DNA from: Tamarix chinensis
Lineage: Eukaryota; Streptophyta; Magnoliopsida; Caryophyllales; Tamaricaceae
NCBI GenBank assembly: GCA_030549775.1
Contig: CM060180.1
Coordinates: 92,340,172-92,404,171 of the forward strand
Length of the DNA stretch: 64,000 bases
Direction: 5' to 3'
In this document: piece after piece, positions 37,046-48,960 of the stretch
Layout: every line of letters begins with the position of its first letter
Numbering within the stretch: the stretch's first letter is position 1
Translations under genes and position numbers: made by a program
Notes under the pieces: generated by a model
Told to the model about the DNA's origin: nothing
What the model saw: only the letters and a program-made list of their open reading frames with translations
Databases searched by the model: none

Positions 37046-37469
37046 TACATGGGAGTTAATGACTACATAGGATTTAGGGTTTGTATGAAAATCTTGAGAG
37101 GTTGCATGGGATGTGTAAATTTTGCATGGGAATGAAATTTACATATGAAAGGTTGATTTGGGATGTAAGAAAGGTAATGTAAATGTTATTTGGGTGTTTG
37201 AACAGTTTAGATGAAAAATAATACGTGGAGATTGTATAAGGGTCTGTAGGAGACCAAACTAGGGTTTGTGTGGACAATTAGGGTTTGTTGTGGTTTCTTA
37301 GAATATTTGTATTATCACGTGTATTTAGTGATTAAAGTGTAATTATGATTGAGGAATTTTATGATTTGTGAAGTGTGAAGTGTAAAGGGAATGATTCATG
37401 TATGTCCAGGATGAAAGCTTCTAAATAAGATACTTCAAACATTAATCACGCAAAGTGGAAGATGTTGAG

Positions 37470-37815
37470 TCGAGCCCAAACCAATCCATCGGCATAATAG
37501 TGGCCAGGTACTACGGTAGCCTAGAGACCGATCCATCGGCATAATAGTGGTAGGGTATGTTACCCTAGTGACCAATCCACCGGCTAAAATAGTGGGGGAT
37601 CCCGAGCTCAACAAACCCAACCATATATGTTGTTAAGATATGGGAAGACACTAATGACTTACAGTGGAACACTGAGCGAGAAGGGGCCAAACCGATCCAT
37701 CGGCATATAATAGTGGTAGGGCATGTACCATAAGTGACCGATCCACCGGCTATAATAGTGGCCAGGAGCCAAAAGTGGCCTGGAGACCGATCCACCGACA
37801 AAAATAGTGGGGTTC
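37470..37815 (+). repeat. CCGATCCATCGGCATAATAGTGG tandem module in LTR E, two blocks
   Basis: Units share ACCGATCCACCGGC(T)ATAATAGTGG in two blocks (37475-37595 and 37690-37810), mirroring the two-block layout in LTRs D and G. The blocks are separated by a segment with ACTAATGACTTACAGTGGAA. Confidence 0.85.
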
Positions 37816-38446
37816 TTGTACTCATATGGACTTGATAAAGAGCATGGTGTGAAAATATATCGATAAAGGGTTAATGAAGTAACTAATCTAAACTATATTG
37901 GATCTTGGCATTTTCACCAGATCATTCATTTGCCTTTATGTTATTGTGTTGGTGATTATGCTTTGTTATTATTCTGCATGGATTATTTCCTTATGTGTTA
38001 GCCTTAGTGCTCGGTTACCTTACACAGTACATAGCGTACTGATCACCCTTTTCATGGGTGTTGTTGATTCCCATGAGTAGTATGTCCCTCTGACTTTGTG
38101 CAGGTGGGTGGGACATCAGTCGGGGCTGAGTGTTGAGCATGTTTTAGCTTAAAGTTCGAGAGTGTCGTGGCTATATTTCCTCTTCATGTGATTTTATTTC
38201 ATTATGTTATTTCTTTTATATCGCATTTGTTCTTTTATGATTTATTACCTCATATTGAGTTTTTAAAATAAACCTTTTATTGATTGTAAGAATATTCCCT
38301 TCGAGGAATTTGGATTTTGCATTCTGATTTCTATCTTATTATTGATTATAAACTTTTATGCGTACTCTAATATCTGTGTTATAATCTTTGAATTCATTTT
38401 ATGAACTCTGTGTTTGAGTTTAATATTAATCTCTTTTTAGCCTTAG

Positions 38447-38492
38447 CACTTGGTACTAGAACGGTTGGAGTGAACTGGTCTGGTACTAAGTG
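38447..38492 (+). other. Conserved hairpin near the LTR E 3' end
   Basis: Arms CACTTGGTAC (38447-38456) and GTACTAAGTG (38483-38492) pair at 9 of 10 positions, 82 bp from the LTR end. Confidence 0.6.
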
Positions 38493-38579
38493 TGGCGGTA
38501 ACATCCCCAGAATTCACAAGTTTTAATTTAAATTCTTCCGCTTTAAAAAAAATAGTGAATTTTGGGGTGTTACATGAAC

Positions 38580-39766
38580 ATACTCAAGGGCGTGTCTCTT
38601 TTTAGTGATAACATCAGTTTTTATAAGATCTCCCAAGTGAGAACATATAACACTTAGTGCTATGGGATTCCACAAATCCATGGGAAGTCCAAACAACCAC
38701 ACTAATATTGGGATACCAACATATCACATTTTTGAAATTTAAAGATTCAAAGGATGCCTTTGATAATCATAACCCTATCATAAACATGGTAGGGACCATT
38801 CTTCAACAGTTCCATGTTGGATTTTGATGATGAGAATCTAAACACAATCCACTAATACTAACAGCAATGAAATGACTCTTAGTTTTCCATTGTTTCTTGA
38901 TAGCTCAGAAGACATGGTAAATTAGCAATTTTCCCAAAAATCTACCTAGTAATAAGTTACCCCAAGTGTCATCAACACTATGAAGCATAATAGGATTGAG
39001 AACCACCTTTTCCTTACAATCAAGAATAACCTCACATTTATCCCTGAGTTTGAGGGGGATAAGGTAGTCCAAGGCTCTCTAACTTTAAGATCACTGCCAT
39101 CCTTCACTAGGTATATTACTTCCTTTTCATTATCCACATTTCATTTATCTAAGCTTTCATGGTGCTGATTCTAAAGAGGAGCAAGAATAAGAGGTTTGGA
39201 ATTAGGCTCAATTTCAAGGGCATTAATGTCTTCACTTGTAGTTGTAGGCTTGAGATCTAAATTTTTAAAATCAAGACCCTTAGTCATATCTGGGTTAGTA
39301 TTCATTAAATTCTCTAACAAAAACATTTAATTCTTCCACTTGAATGGGTTAAGGAATTAAGGTTTCTGAGCCCTCTTTTTTTTTACAACCCTATTAATGG
39401 TGCTAGGAGTGTTTGTCGCAATTTTATTGTCATCAATACGTGCCTCAACTTTGCATATGGATACCATACTTCGATGAATTTAGTCTTTCCTATCTTGTTC
39501 CATTTAGGGCTATGAAATGCTTCCTACAACCATTACCTTGTTTGATTTTGAGCATCAACAAAGGATTACTGCACATTTCTTGTTAACATTTATATAAGTA
39601 GAGGTAGGGGAGAGGGACGTAAATTTGAAGATTTGCTTAGTAGAGGGGGGTTGTGGGGTGATCATCATCCTTGCTCAATGGTAAACCATGATAGACACAC
39701 AATTGAGAGAGCATGGTTACCTCATAATCGAGTTTATTCTTTTGATTAGAAATCATATGAATATTA
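38580..39766 (-). pseudogene. LINE-B 5' part: leader and N-terminal DUF4283 region
   Basis: On the minus strand near 38700-38640 the reading is GLPMDLWNPIALSVI and HLGDLIKTDVITKKRHALEY, the plant DUF4283 block (usual LP.LP..LW....L..I.S..G), ending at the LTR E insertion. Upstream, 38.95-39.77 kb holds weakly recognisable N-terminal coding sequence with stops. The 5' end is fixed at 39766 by the target duplication. Confidence 0.72.
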
Positions 39767-39779
39767 GGGTAGAATAGTC

Positions 39780-41082
39780 CTTTATCATATCTTAGAATAT
39801 ACCATCTTGATGAAGTATTTAAAATTTTCATCTTTTAACCTATTCATGATAATTCATCATTATAATATATTTTTATACTAAAATGGATTAAAATATGGTA
39901 ATTAGGGTTTGATGGCATTTTAGTCATTTGTGACTAAAATGTGCCTAGTGTCAATAAGCTAACTAGATTAGCTCTAGTTAACTTAGGGTTGAATTATGAA
40001 TGTCACCATTGATATATGACCTTAGGATTTACCATTGGATAAATTTAAATGCTCAATTAAAAGAATGATTGAATCATTTGAGTTGAGTAACTTTTTCGTG
40101 CTATGATTAGATGCCTAATCCTAGGCCTAAGTAGTTTTGTGTTGTAGAAACCCTTGTGGTCCTTTGGATTTGATTACAAATTGATTGTTTTTGTGGATCT
40201 TTTTATCGTTGGTTGGTAATATGGATTTTTAATAAGATATTAATCACTTAAAGAGAAAGATTAGGATTAGAAATTGATCCGATGCCTTAGAATAGGCTCT
40301 TGAGTGCAAAGTTGGGACCTTCGAGGTTAAAGGGGTCATTTCTTATGTAAGGGACTCACAAACCCTATAGTGAGTACACTTACTTATGGACTAGAGTGTT
40401 GAGGTTATTTATACATGACATATCCCTTGTGACTTCTTCGACCTTTTTTTAGGGTTAGATATTGATTTTGTTAATACTTCCTTGGTGTCAGTGCCATGGA
40501 TTATTTGATTGTATTCCTATTAAGATTTGAAATCACCTTTGATTGTTTCTTACTTCAAAAAATACCTTATGACTGCTAAATGATTGGATTAGGGTTGACT
40601 TTATCTAAAGGTTTGAGATTACATTGATGTTGATCTTTGGTATTTTGTCAGGATTGGGTTAGATTATTATTGTACATGGACATGTGATTTATATTAACCT
40701 TAATATTGTGATTGCATGTGTTATTACATTTTAATCATGTTTTTGTTATTGTATGCTATGTGTAATGCAAGCATGCTACTTCTTGTGAGGTATTATGATT
40801 TAATTAATATGATAAAATCATATTGATGCTACTTTTGCAAATGAATTTGTATGGGCTATAGAGTGGAACAAGGCTTGAAAGCATGGTGAGGATCCATGAG
40901 AGGAGATTTCTTTTGAGGAAAGAGTAATTGAATTAGGGAAATAGGCATCACATTTTTAGATGTATGCTTTTTTTTTTGTAATGTTAGATTTCCTTTTGGA
41001 CTCTTGTGTCCCAAGATTTATTTTCATTAGCTTGTTGTATAGAAGTTATATTATCCATAAACCTTTATGTATATTATTACAT
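39780..41082 (+). mobile_element. LTR C, part 2, between LINE-B and LINE-C
   Basis: The piece continues LTR C after the LINE-B target copy. It contains GATATTAATCACTTAAAGAG at about 40230, the opening of the tandem module known from LTRs A and H, and ATGCAAGCATGCTA near 40766, which matches LTR B (minus strand, about 5650). It ends at the LINE-C target copy TATATTATTACAT (41070-41082). Confidence 0.6.
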
Positions 41083-41399
41083 TTTTTTTGATAAGTAAGA
41101 AGATTTATTACTATCGAAATGGAAGTTACGACCAAGCATAACAATCAATACAGTCAAGAAGCAATAACCACCTAGCATATTTAGCGTGCAGACTATGGTG
41201 AACTATTCTCCTAGAAACATTCATAATAATGAGCCTTAGAATCATAGAGTTTTTCCTAGCCTTATTTTAAAACAATTGAAGGTTCCTTTCATGCCAAATA
41301 GTAGCAATATAAGAAATAAACAAAGCACCTAAAATGTGGGTTTTCCTAGAGTCTTGTCGAGATCTTATAGTTAAAGCTTTGACTTCATGATCCCAACCA

Positions 41400-44300
41400 A
41401 TAATCCTATCACTTCTCCCTACACCCACCCTGATCTTTTGCCAAAAACTCGAAGTAAAAGGGAAAAAAGATATAAATGATCTCTAGTTTCCACATGCTAT
41501 TGACAAAAAACACACCTTTGATCCACATCCACACCTAGCTCCCCCATTCTTTCTTTAGTTAGTATTCCTGAATGCAAGCCATGCTGTAAATATCAATCTT
41601 GGGATAATCAAAGGCCTCCAAACTAGGATTGCCCACTTCTGCTTCTCTTGTTTAGTACGAATGAAATGGTAAGCTGCTTTAATGCTAAAATTAGTAACAT
41701 TCCTTGCTACACAAATCTAGATATACCCTTGTAAGAGAGGTCTTATATTCAGTATTCTATGAAGAACCCAAGAAGTATAAGCTGAGGGAACAAAATCCCA
41801 CACAGACCCCTGCCTAAGATAAATGGTGTGCATCCATTTAACCGATAAAATATCCTTCTTTGCTACAATATTCCAAAGAAGCTTCCCCAAAGAAAAATTG
41901 TTCCATAAATCTAGGTTTAGTAAGCCTAGACCTCCTTCATTTGTTGTGGAGCAAATCTTATCCCAAGATACAAGGGCGATCTTCCTTACATTCACCTTTC
42001 TTGACCACAGAAAACCCATGCACATGCTGACAAAATAGTGTAGCACTTTCCTGGGAAGTAAGATTATTTGACTGAAATAAAGCTGGACAATAAACAAAAC
42101 AGATTTTATTAGCTGTAAACGACCAACATATGACAAATATAAATTGTTCCAATGCCTCAATCTAGCAGTAATTTTATCCAGCAGGGGTTGCATATGGCTT
42201 GCAGAAATCCTAGCTGAAGTTAAAGGTAGACCCAAATAAGTTATAGGAAAAGATCCTGTAGGGAAGCCAATATATAATAGAATAGCTACTTGTACAGAGT
42301 CATTGACACCCCCAAAGAATACACATCACTACAAAGGGTTGATAGACAAACCTGATAGAGCAGAGAATTGAGATAAAACCTCTTGTAAACAAATGACACT
42401 CTGTAGGTCACCCTTGCAAAACAGCAGCAGATCATCTGCAAAATTTAGATTGATGAGCCTTAGGGATTTACATCTAGGGTGACCATGAAATCTTGGATTA
42501 GCCTATAACTTCTTCAAGCATCTGCTGAAATAATCCATCACCAACATAAACAGGTAGGGGGAAAGAGGATCTCCTTGTCTTAAACCTCTTCTCCCAGGAA
42601 AAGGAGCAACAAGCCCCCCATTAAAACTGACAGAGAAAGAAATAGAGGTAACACATGCTAAAATCAACTTTAGAAAATGAGGAGGAAAGCCATATAAGAG
42701 TAGGACATTCTACAGAAAATTCCAATTCACCATATCATATGCTTTTTGAAGATAAATCTTAAGCATACATCTAGGTGATATACCCCTAATAGAATATTTC
42801 CTGACTAATTCATGAGCCAAGAGGATATTCTCTCCAATACTTCTACCCTTAATGAAAGCATTCTGAGAATAGTCAATGATAGTAGGCATAATACTCTTCA
42901 GTCTCTGCATAAAAATTTTGGAAATAATTTTGTACAGCACATTACAACAAGCTATGGGTCTAAACTTTGCCACCCTATTTGCATTTGGCTTCTTTGGAAA
43001 TAGAGTTAAAGCAGTGATATTCACTTTCCTAGGCATGAACCCAGAATAAAAAAAAAATTCTCTCATAGCCTATAGAAGCTCATCAGCAATAATATGCCAG
43101 CTTGCCTTGAAAAAGCCTGTAGAGTATCCATCAATCCCAGGGGCTTTAGTGTCTCCCATAGAAAAATAGCCTCTTTGACTTCATCTTTGGACACAGGTGT
43201 AGTGAGGCCAACTTTTTGAGAATGTGACAATTGAGATTCAATAACAGAATAATCTAATGCACCCATCATGCTATGCTCAGTCCCCAAGAGTTGTTCATAA
43301 TAAGCTATGAAAGCAGCTTGAATATTTGTTGCCCCTTTAATTTCCCTATTTTTTGAGTCTAGCAGCATCACCGCTGATTTCCTCTGACGTCTTTCCGTTA
43401 CCTTAGCATAGAAAAACTTATGATTTAAATCTCCACAATTGAGCCACTGAACACATACTTTTTTCTTGAAAAACATTTCCTCACAATGTAGCAAATGATG
43501 GTAATATCTCTCCTTTAGACGAAGCTGATCCCTATGAATAACATTTTATAGGGAATCCACCTCCTTCCTAGCAGCTTTTACTTTGTAAGAAACAAAACCA
43601 TACTTGTCTTTATTGAGTTTCTTCAAATCCTGCTTCAAAAGAAATAATCTCTTGGAAATTTTGAGCAAAAAATTCCCACCCAATTTTATACTCCAGACTC
43701 TTTGGGCAAGAGGTGGGAAGTCCTCAGATTTAGTCTAGAATTGGAAAATTTTAAAAGGTTTTGGTCCTGAAAGAAAGGGAATATGCAAATTGATAACTAC
43801 AGGACTATGATATGAAAATAAAGGACTCAAGAACTCTGCCATTAAATGAGGAAAAGAGTCCAGCCAAGCCAAATTCACTAGAGCCCTATCCAACTTACAA
43901 AAGACCTCCTCTTCTCCAAACCTATGGCTTGACCAAGTAAATTGGCATCCTTGAATTTGAAGATCAAAGAGGCCTAGATCCTGACAACAATCCCTAAAAT
44001 CTTGAACATTAGAGGCATTAGGAATATAACCCTGGAACTTGTCATTAGCATTCAGGATGACATTAAAATCACTTAACACAATCCAAGGGACATTACCTGG
44101 AGAATGAGTCTTCAACCAATGCCATAAACCCCTTCGATCTGCACCGCTATTATGAGCATAGACATAAGACACAAAAAAACTTGTAGAAGTCTGCAAATTT
44201 GAAAACTGACACAAAATAGCTTGGTCACACATAGAGTAGGACCCTAGCACCCAAACATTAGGATCCCAGAGAACCCAAATCCTGCCATTTGGATGATGGG

Positions 44301-44481
44301 AATAATTAGTAAGAGCAGTCCAACCCCTTTAGACCTTATTAAAAATATTGGAAAATTTTTGTTCTTTTACACTAGTTTCAAGAAGACTAATCAAAGACAG
44401 TTTGTGCCTAGCACAAAACCTCGTGACTTCCTTATGTTTGGAAGTCTTATTCAAACCATGAACATTCCAAGCACTAATCAT
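41400..44481 (-). pseudogene. LINE-C ORF2: endonuclease, reverse transcriptase, zf-RVT
   Basis: The endonuclease starts at 44481 (MISAWNVHGLN) and runs in one frame to 43735 with a single TAG near 44328. It includes SLLETSVKE, YVYAHNS and IVLSDFNVIL, where the D-x-N pair is catalytic. The RT spans about 43300 to 42200. It has FRPIACCNVLYKIISK, a GRRGLRQGDPLSPYLF block (about 42590-42545) and NFADDLLLF (about 42452-42426) with both metal-binding Asp. The 172-codon run 42235-41717 covers the RT connection. zf-RVT follows from about 41700 (FSIKAAYHFIRT, then a C-x-C set). Stops and frameshifts separate the runs, so the enzyme is inactive, but every key motif is still legible. Confidence 0.9.
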
Positions 44482-44891
44482 TTCACCAGAATCAAGGAAG
44501 GAACAACCTTTTCCACCACCATCAACTTTGCCCTCTTTATCTACTGCTGACCCATGGCCTCCAATAGAAACATCCTAATCCCTAGAAAGGAGAGTTCTTT
44601 GCCTAGTCATCCTTAGTTCAGTAGAAGGAAAAGAGGGTCTCTGTAAAGCCTTTCTAGTCATGGTCTTCTCCCCTCTACATCAGAAGAATATACAGGAAGA
44701 TATGGACCAAAATCAAGCAGCCTGGCACAGCCAACTTTGTTCCCAATTTGTTGATCCTCCACAGATGTAGACACAGGGTGATCATTCAACACCCCTAGGT
44801 GATGTATATCTTCAGAAGTAGGAGCCTTACCCTTCTTAAGATCCCGCACCATTCTCCACTCTCCTCCTTTTTCCTATCCCTCTTTTACAGC

Positions 44892-45961
44892 CTAATGAGA
44901 ACACTTACATCTCCTGACATCATGGCCAAAATAATCACACAGAGAACAATACAAAGGCTCCCAGTCATATTCCACTTTTTGCTCAAATTCCACCCCCTTA
45001 GGATCCAGAATAAGGAATGACTCCGAAAGAGGTTTTTTGACATCAACCTCAACCAGCACTCGAGGATCAGAAGTTCGGTCCCTAGATGCTGTAATAGCAT
45101 CAGTGCAAACTGGACTACCAACAACACTTGTAATTTTACTAAGAGATCTTGAAGACCAATATTCCAGAGGAAGATTAGGAAATCGAATCCACAAAGGCAG
45201 CACTTACATCTTATCTGGGTTAAATTTCAATCTCTTATGCCATCTTTTCAAAACAAAAGGCCTATTAAAAACATCCAATGCTGGCTAAGAACCCAGGTGG
45301 CAGCCTCTTTCAAATTAAACCAAATAAATAAAACTCAGACGTATGCAATATAACTTGTGGCACTTTAATACCAAACCATTGCCTTCTAACAAATCCCTAC
45401 ATCTGATTGTATAATGGAGCATCTCCAAAGATAAACCCGATAAAAGTATTAACCCATTGAAGAGCCTTAGTCTCAACATCCTACCTATCTAACTTAACCA
45501 TTATTTTGCCATTGTCATAAGAGGGGTTCTGAAAGGTTAATGCCTGTCCATGACTAGGTATACGGTTACCCATGAGCACATCCCTCCAAGTTGAAGAGTT
45601 AGGGGATACACAGACTGTAGCCGATCCCATATTGTCTCCTTGTCCATGTTATTCGGATTTGCACCATCAAGACCAGGTAATCCCTCTGTATGACTCCTTG
45701 AAGGGGTATAAGATTCAATAATAATGGTGCTAGATGATTATCCGGGCACCCATCGTTTATAACCACGTCGATCAAATCCCCTTCAGTAGGTAAGTTTAGG
45801 TCAACATTTGTCTCGACATCCTTGGTCATAGAATTCCTTTCTTTCCAATTCAAAACATCATGATTCGACACCATCTCACTACCATCAATAGTCTTAGTCC
45901 TCAGCGACACAAAAGAAACAGATGAAGATTTCTTCTTCTTTTCCATTCCTGAATGGCACAC
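44892..45961 (-). pseudogene. LINE-C ORF1-like part: DUF4283 and zf-CCHC_4
   Basis: The start is at 45961 or 45946 (MEKKKKSSSVSF), with a lysine-rich N-terminus. After a frameshifted middle part, the run 45203-44892 gives LPLWIRFPNLPLEYW, SRSLSKITSVVGSP and PRVLVEVDVKKPL, the standard DUF4283 sequence. A zinc knuckle CSLCDYFGHDVRRC follows, with exact C-X2-C-X4-H-X4-C spacing. The domain is thought to bind the LINE RNA. Stops near 45590 and 45300 and a frame change make it non-functional as it stands. Confidence 0.85.
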
Positions 45962-46058
45962 TCAAAACCCTAAGAGAGAGGAGAGAGCACAACTATATTC
46001 ATTGACTATTTATATCAATCTCATTTTGAGTTACTCTATTTTTTATATATTATTACAT

Positions 46059-46150
46059 ATTATTTCCACTAATTTTGTTTTTTATATGACTTTTTTAACC
46101 TTACACTTAGCATAAAGAAATTAAGGAGACTAGAATTATGCTAAGATTAC
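46059..46150 (+). mobile_element. LTR C, part 3: possible 3' end
   Basis: After the LINE-C target copy the LTR should continue. A candidate end is GCTAAGATTACA at about 46139-46150, which would give LTR C a total of about 3.7 kb, normal for the family. There is no matching target duplication (TGTGT precedes 20908), so the end could be up to about 250 bp further right. Confidence 0.35.
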
Positions 46151-48426
46151 ACTTCCATAAAATAAAAAATATTAGGTATTAGAAATTATACCCAAAAGTC
46201 CTTGATTTGGGACCATGGCTTAGATGTGATGATTTGATAATTCCTTAACTCTTTAGAACTTACACCCAAAAGTCCTTCAATATTTGAGTTGAAGAATGTT
46301 TTAGTTTGATAGGAGATCAAACCAAGACCATAATCTCATCCAACTATAACAAGAATGACCATGCAACAGTGTTCTTAAACCTTGAAAATCTTGATTTCAA
46401 ATTTTACATAAATTTCCTTAGTACAATTTAAAATGATGTTGGATGCTCTCGAATTAATTGCAAATAATCAATTCATACTCTATCAAAAAATGATGAACAC
46501 CACCTTTATAATCCCAAATAACCACATCAAAGCCAATAGTTATGGCTAAACAAGATGCAGCTACATTGGTGCTATATAAAATAGTCTAAGGATTTTTCCA
46601 TTAGATGATATATCAATAGTTAGAATTCTGCTACACTGCTGTTGATGTTTGAAAATAATAATATTTCTTCACTTCCATAATGGCATTGAATATCACAACA
46701 GTCACTTAACAAGATTTCTATTAAGATCAAAGAAAAATATTGTGCACATTTAGCTACTAAAGTGAGTTTGTCTTCTATAATATGAATACCCATGAGAGAA
46801 ACAAACCATATTAATATGACCATATATTATTCAGTTGGATAGTGACGTTTGTAACATAAGACTTAGTATTCAAATAGTGATTTATCACTCTTCAAAGAAA
46901 TAAATGTATCCTAAGCAAAGAGTTAAGATGAGTTTAAATCTACCCCAAAGCATAAAGTCACTTCTATGAAAAGTATAAGCATCATAAATAAGAGAAATTT
47001 GATTATGCAAAGTTTGATATGTAGTGTTTGTATAAAGCCAACCTTGTGGAAGTAGTTTCCACCTCATTATGTCATCTAATTAGAATTAGCAGGTATTAAT
47101 CTATTTTGGAGAGTATGTGCAACCTCATCTATAGCAACAAAAAAAGAGTTCAATCAATCAATCATTTGATTGATAACAGCAAAGCATCATAACACTGCTA
47201 TCATAAGTAACTATATTTTGAGCATGTAGAAGATCTTCAAATATAAGATTTAGCAAAGTGGGAACCCAATGATCAAGCTAGATTTCAATATTTATACAAA
47301 ATTTAATACGCTAGAGGATATTTGGGTTCATGAATTATCTAAGTTGAAGCATTGCACAGTAATCTAGGATAAAGTTGTTAGTGAATTTAACATCTTAGAA
47401 ACTTTAGAGCAGTGTATAATTTAGCTTAAGATTCCTAACCTAAAGTTGTGAAAAAGAAGTGATGAATATCTATATGAGTTTGCAAATGAGATATTTGTTT
47501 ATAAATTCAGATTTATTAATCTTAAAACCTCCTTTATGTTTTATTAAACATAAAAGATCCTAAGTAGGTGGTATCAAATGATGAGTTTCGTCCCCTTGGT
47601 GCCATCAAGGATCTCTATGGTGTTTTCCAAGGCTATTATACACTTAATTAGGGATTATGTATAAAGAAATATGGTAGACAGGAAAGAAAGAAAGGGATGG
47701 CTTAATCAATGTTAAGCGGGTTGCATGTAATAATTTTTTTTTAACTTGTCAGTTTGTCAGTTTTTTTCTTAACTCAAGTTCATAATTTAAAGTGTGAAGT
47801 TCTATTTTGAGATAGTAGAAAATTTTTGTATTATATTCCTCCATGAATTTTACATAAAGAAGATCATTGTAACTACTTTGTTCCTTTATAGAGAGAGCTA
47901 TTATAAAAAATAAAAAAATAGGAAAGTGACTTCTTAACCTAAACATATGGAAAATATCTTTAGAATTTCCTTTAAATTGAGTAGGGATGAGGAATTGGCA
48001 TAGCCAAAGGCCGATGGATCATTATCATATGTAATATGGGTTAAAGAAGGATATTTATTTCATACTCTTGATAAGGATTGTCCATTCCATACAAGTATAA
48101 AATCTTTAAAAGGATTCAAGTGAAAAGAAAGAGAAAAAAAGGTGGAAAGGGATAGGCTTTCCTTAAGTTTCTTTCTCCTCTTAAAATTACCATAATGTTA
48201 TCTGAAGAACCCTAGATGGATTGGTAAATAGGATTATATGAATGGAGAATTTAAAAATAGTTAAAATACTATTTATTGTAGTTCAAAATGACCCAACAAT
48301 GTTTATGTACACCTATTACCAAAAAGGTATTTCCTTTTGAACTTTATAACTCTCCTTTTATATTATTAATGATTCCTTCACTCTAAGTTTGTGAGATTAC
48401 AATCCTAAGTGCCTCTACAAATTTAT
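46151..48426. other. AT-rich interval without a recognisable gene
   Basis: There are only short ORFs of 60-70 codons. A motif ACCCAAAAGTCCTT occurs twice about 70 bp apart (about 46189 and 46267). Minus-strand frames at 46.6-47.1 kb look weakly protein-like but match no family I recognise. Part of the Athila-like gag split by LTR C would be expected here, but I could not see it. Confidence 0.4.
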
Positions 48427-48960
48427 CTAGTTACATTCTCTAGATTGGACAATAATCTCTCTAAGGATGTTATATATACACCTTTTAAAAAACTTTTTTG
48501 AGAATAATGTGGGGATAATAAAAAATACTCTTAAATTAAAAGATATGAAAAAACTAGGTGCATTACACAACCCAAAAGACATTACAATCCATTCATAATG
48601 ATCATATTTAGTTTTAAAAGTGGTATTCCATTCATCGCCTTTCTTAATTCTCATTTCATGATGACTACTTCTAAGGATAATTTTGGAAATCACACGTGAA
48701 CTAAAAATTTTATCAAGCAAGTCATCAAGTCTAGGTATAGGAAATATATACTTGACCATTAAATTATTTACAGCTCTAGAATCTATGCACATGTACCAGG
48801 TACCATCTTTTTTAGGAACTTACAAAGTAGGTACACAATAAGGACTCATAGTTTCTTTCATATAACCTTTATCTACTAGTTCTTGTATTTATCTTTTTTT
48901 AATTCCTTAGCTTCTTATGGATTAAATCTATATGCCAGTTTTATCAGGTAAAGGCATTTT
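48427..48960 (-). pseudogene. Ty3/gypsy reverse transcriptase fragment
   Basis: On the minus strand from about 48900 the reading is QELVDKGYMKETMSP, PKKDGTWYMCIDSRAVN, KYIFPIPRLDDLLDKI, then KKGDEWNTTFKTKYDHYEW and VMSFGLCNAP. This is the N-terminal half of a plant gypsy RT. The residue pattern (SRA(I/V)N, IPRLDDLLD, GDEWKTAFKTKYG) suggests a chromovirus other than the Tekay type at 2 kb. The fragment ends before the YxDD box and what follows is unrelated, so the RT is truncated. The open run is 121 codons. Confidence 0.85.

Larger units (their letters stand above)
34635..38574 (+). mobile_element. Solo LTR E (plus), TGAAC target duplication
   Basis: The LTR runs from TAAAATGCCCCAAAAATTC (34635) to TTTTGGGGTGTTACA (38574). 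TGAAC flanks it at 34630-34634 and 38575-38579. It is the closest relative of LTR G: its first 350 bp align nearly colinearly with the reverse complement of 60220-59870. It lacks most of the GC-rich module with the TATA box; the pyrimidine tract ends near 35185 and jumps straight to TTTTTATTATTAT. It interrupts the DUF4283 domain of LINE-B between ALEYV and HVLVEV, and the frame is restored when it is removed. Confidence 0.9.
23189..39766 (-). mobile_element. LINE-B: full-length plant LINE, split by solo LTRs D and E
   Basis: The 13-bp target GGGTAGAATAGTC flanks this span exactly (23176-23188 and 39767-39779). A T7 run at 23189-23195 is the poly(A) tail on the minus strand. Removing LTR D and LTR E with one target copy each leaves about 5.4 kb, a normal full-length plant LINE. 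Domains in minus-strand order are DUF4283 (38.7 kb, continuing at 34.6 kb), endonuclease (33.95 kb), RT (32.7-31.4 kb), then the RT tail and zf-RVT (24.2-23.6 kb). At both LTR sites the frame reads straight through once the insert and one target copy are removed. Confidence 0.88.
41083..46045 (-). mobile_element. LINE-C: near-complete plant LINE with 13-bp target duplication
   Basis: TATATTATTACAT is repeated exactly at 41070-41082 and 46046-46058. The minus-strand 3' end reads CTTACTTATC followed by A7-8 (41089-41082), a typical plant LINE tail. The 4963-bp body holds all expected parts in order: ORF1-like start (45946), DUF4283 and zinc knuckle, endonuclease (44481), RT and zf-RVT (to about 41400). 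It is less decayed than LINE-B, with only scattered stops and a few frameshifts. It is inserted in LTR C. Confidence 0.92.
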
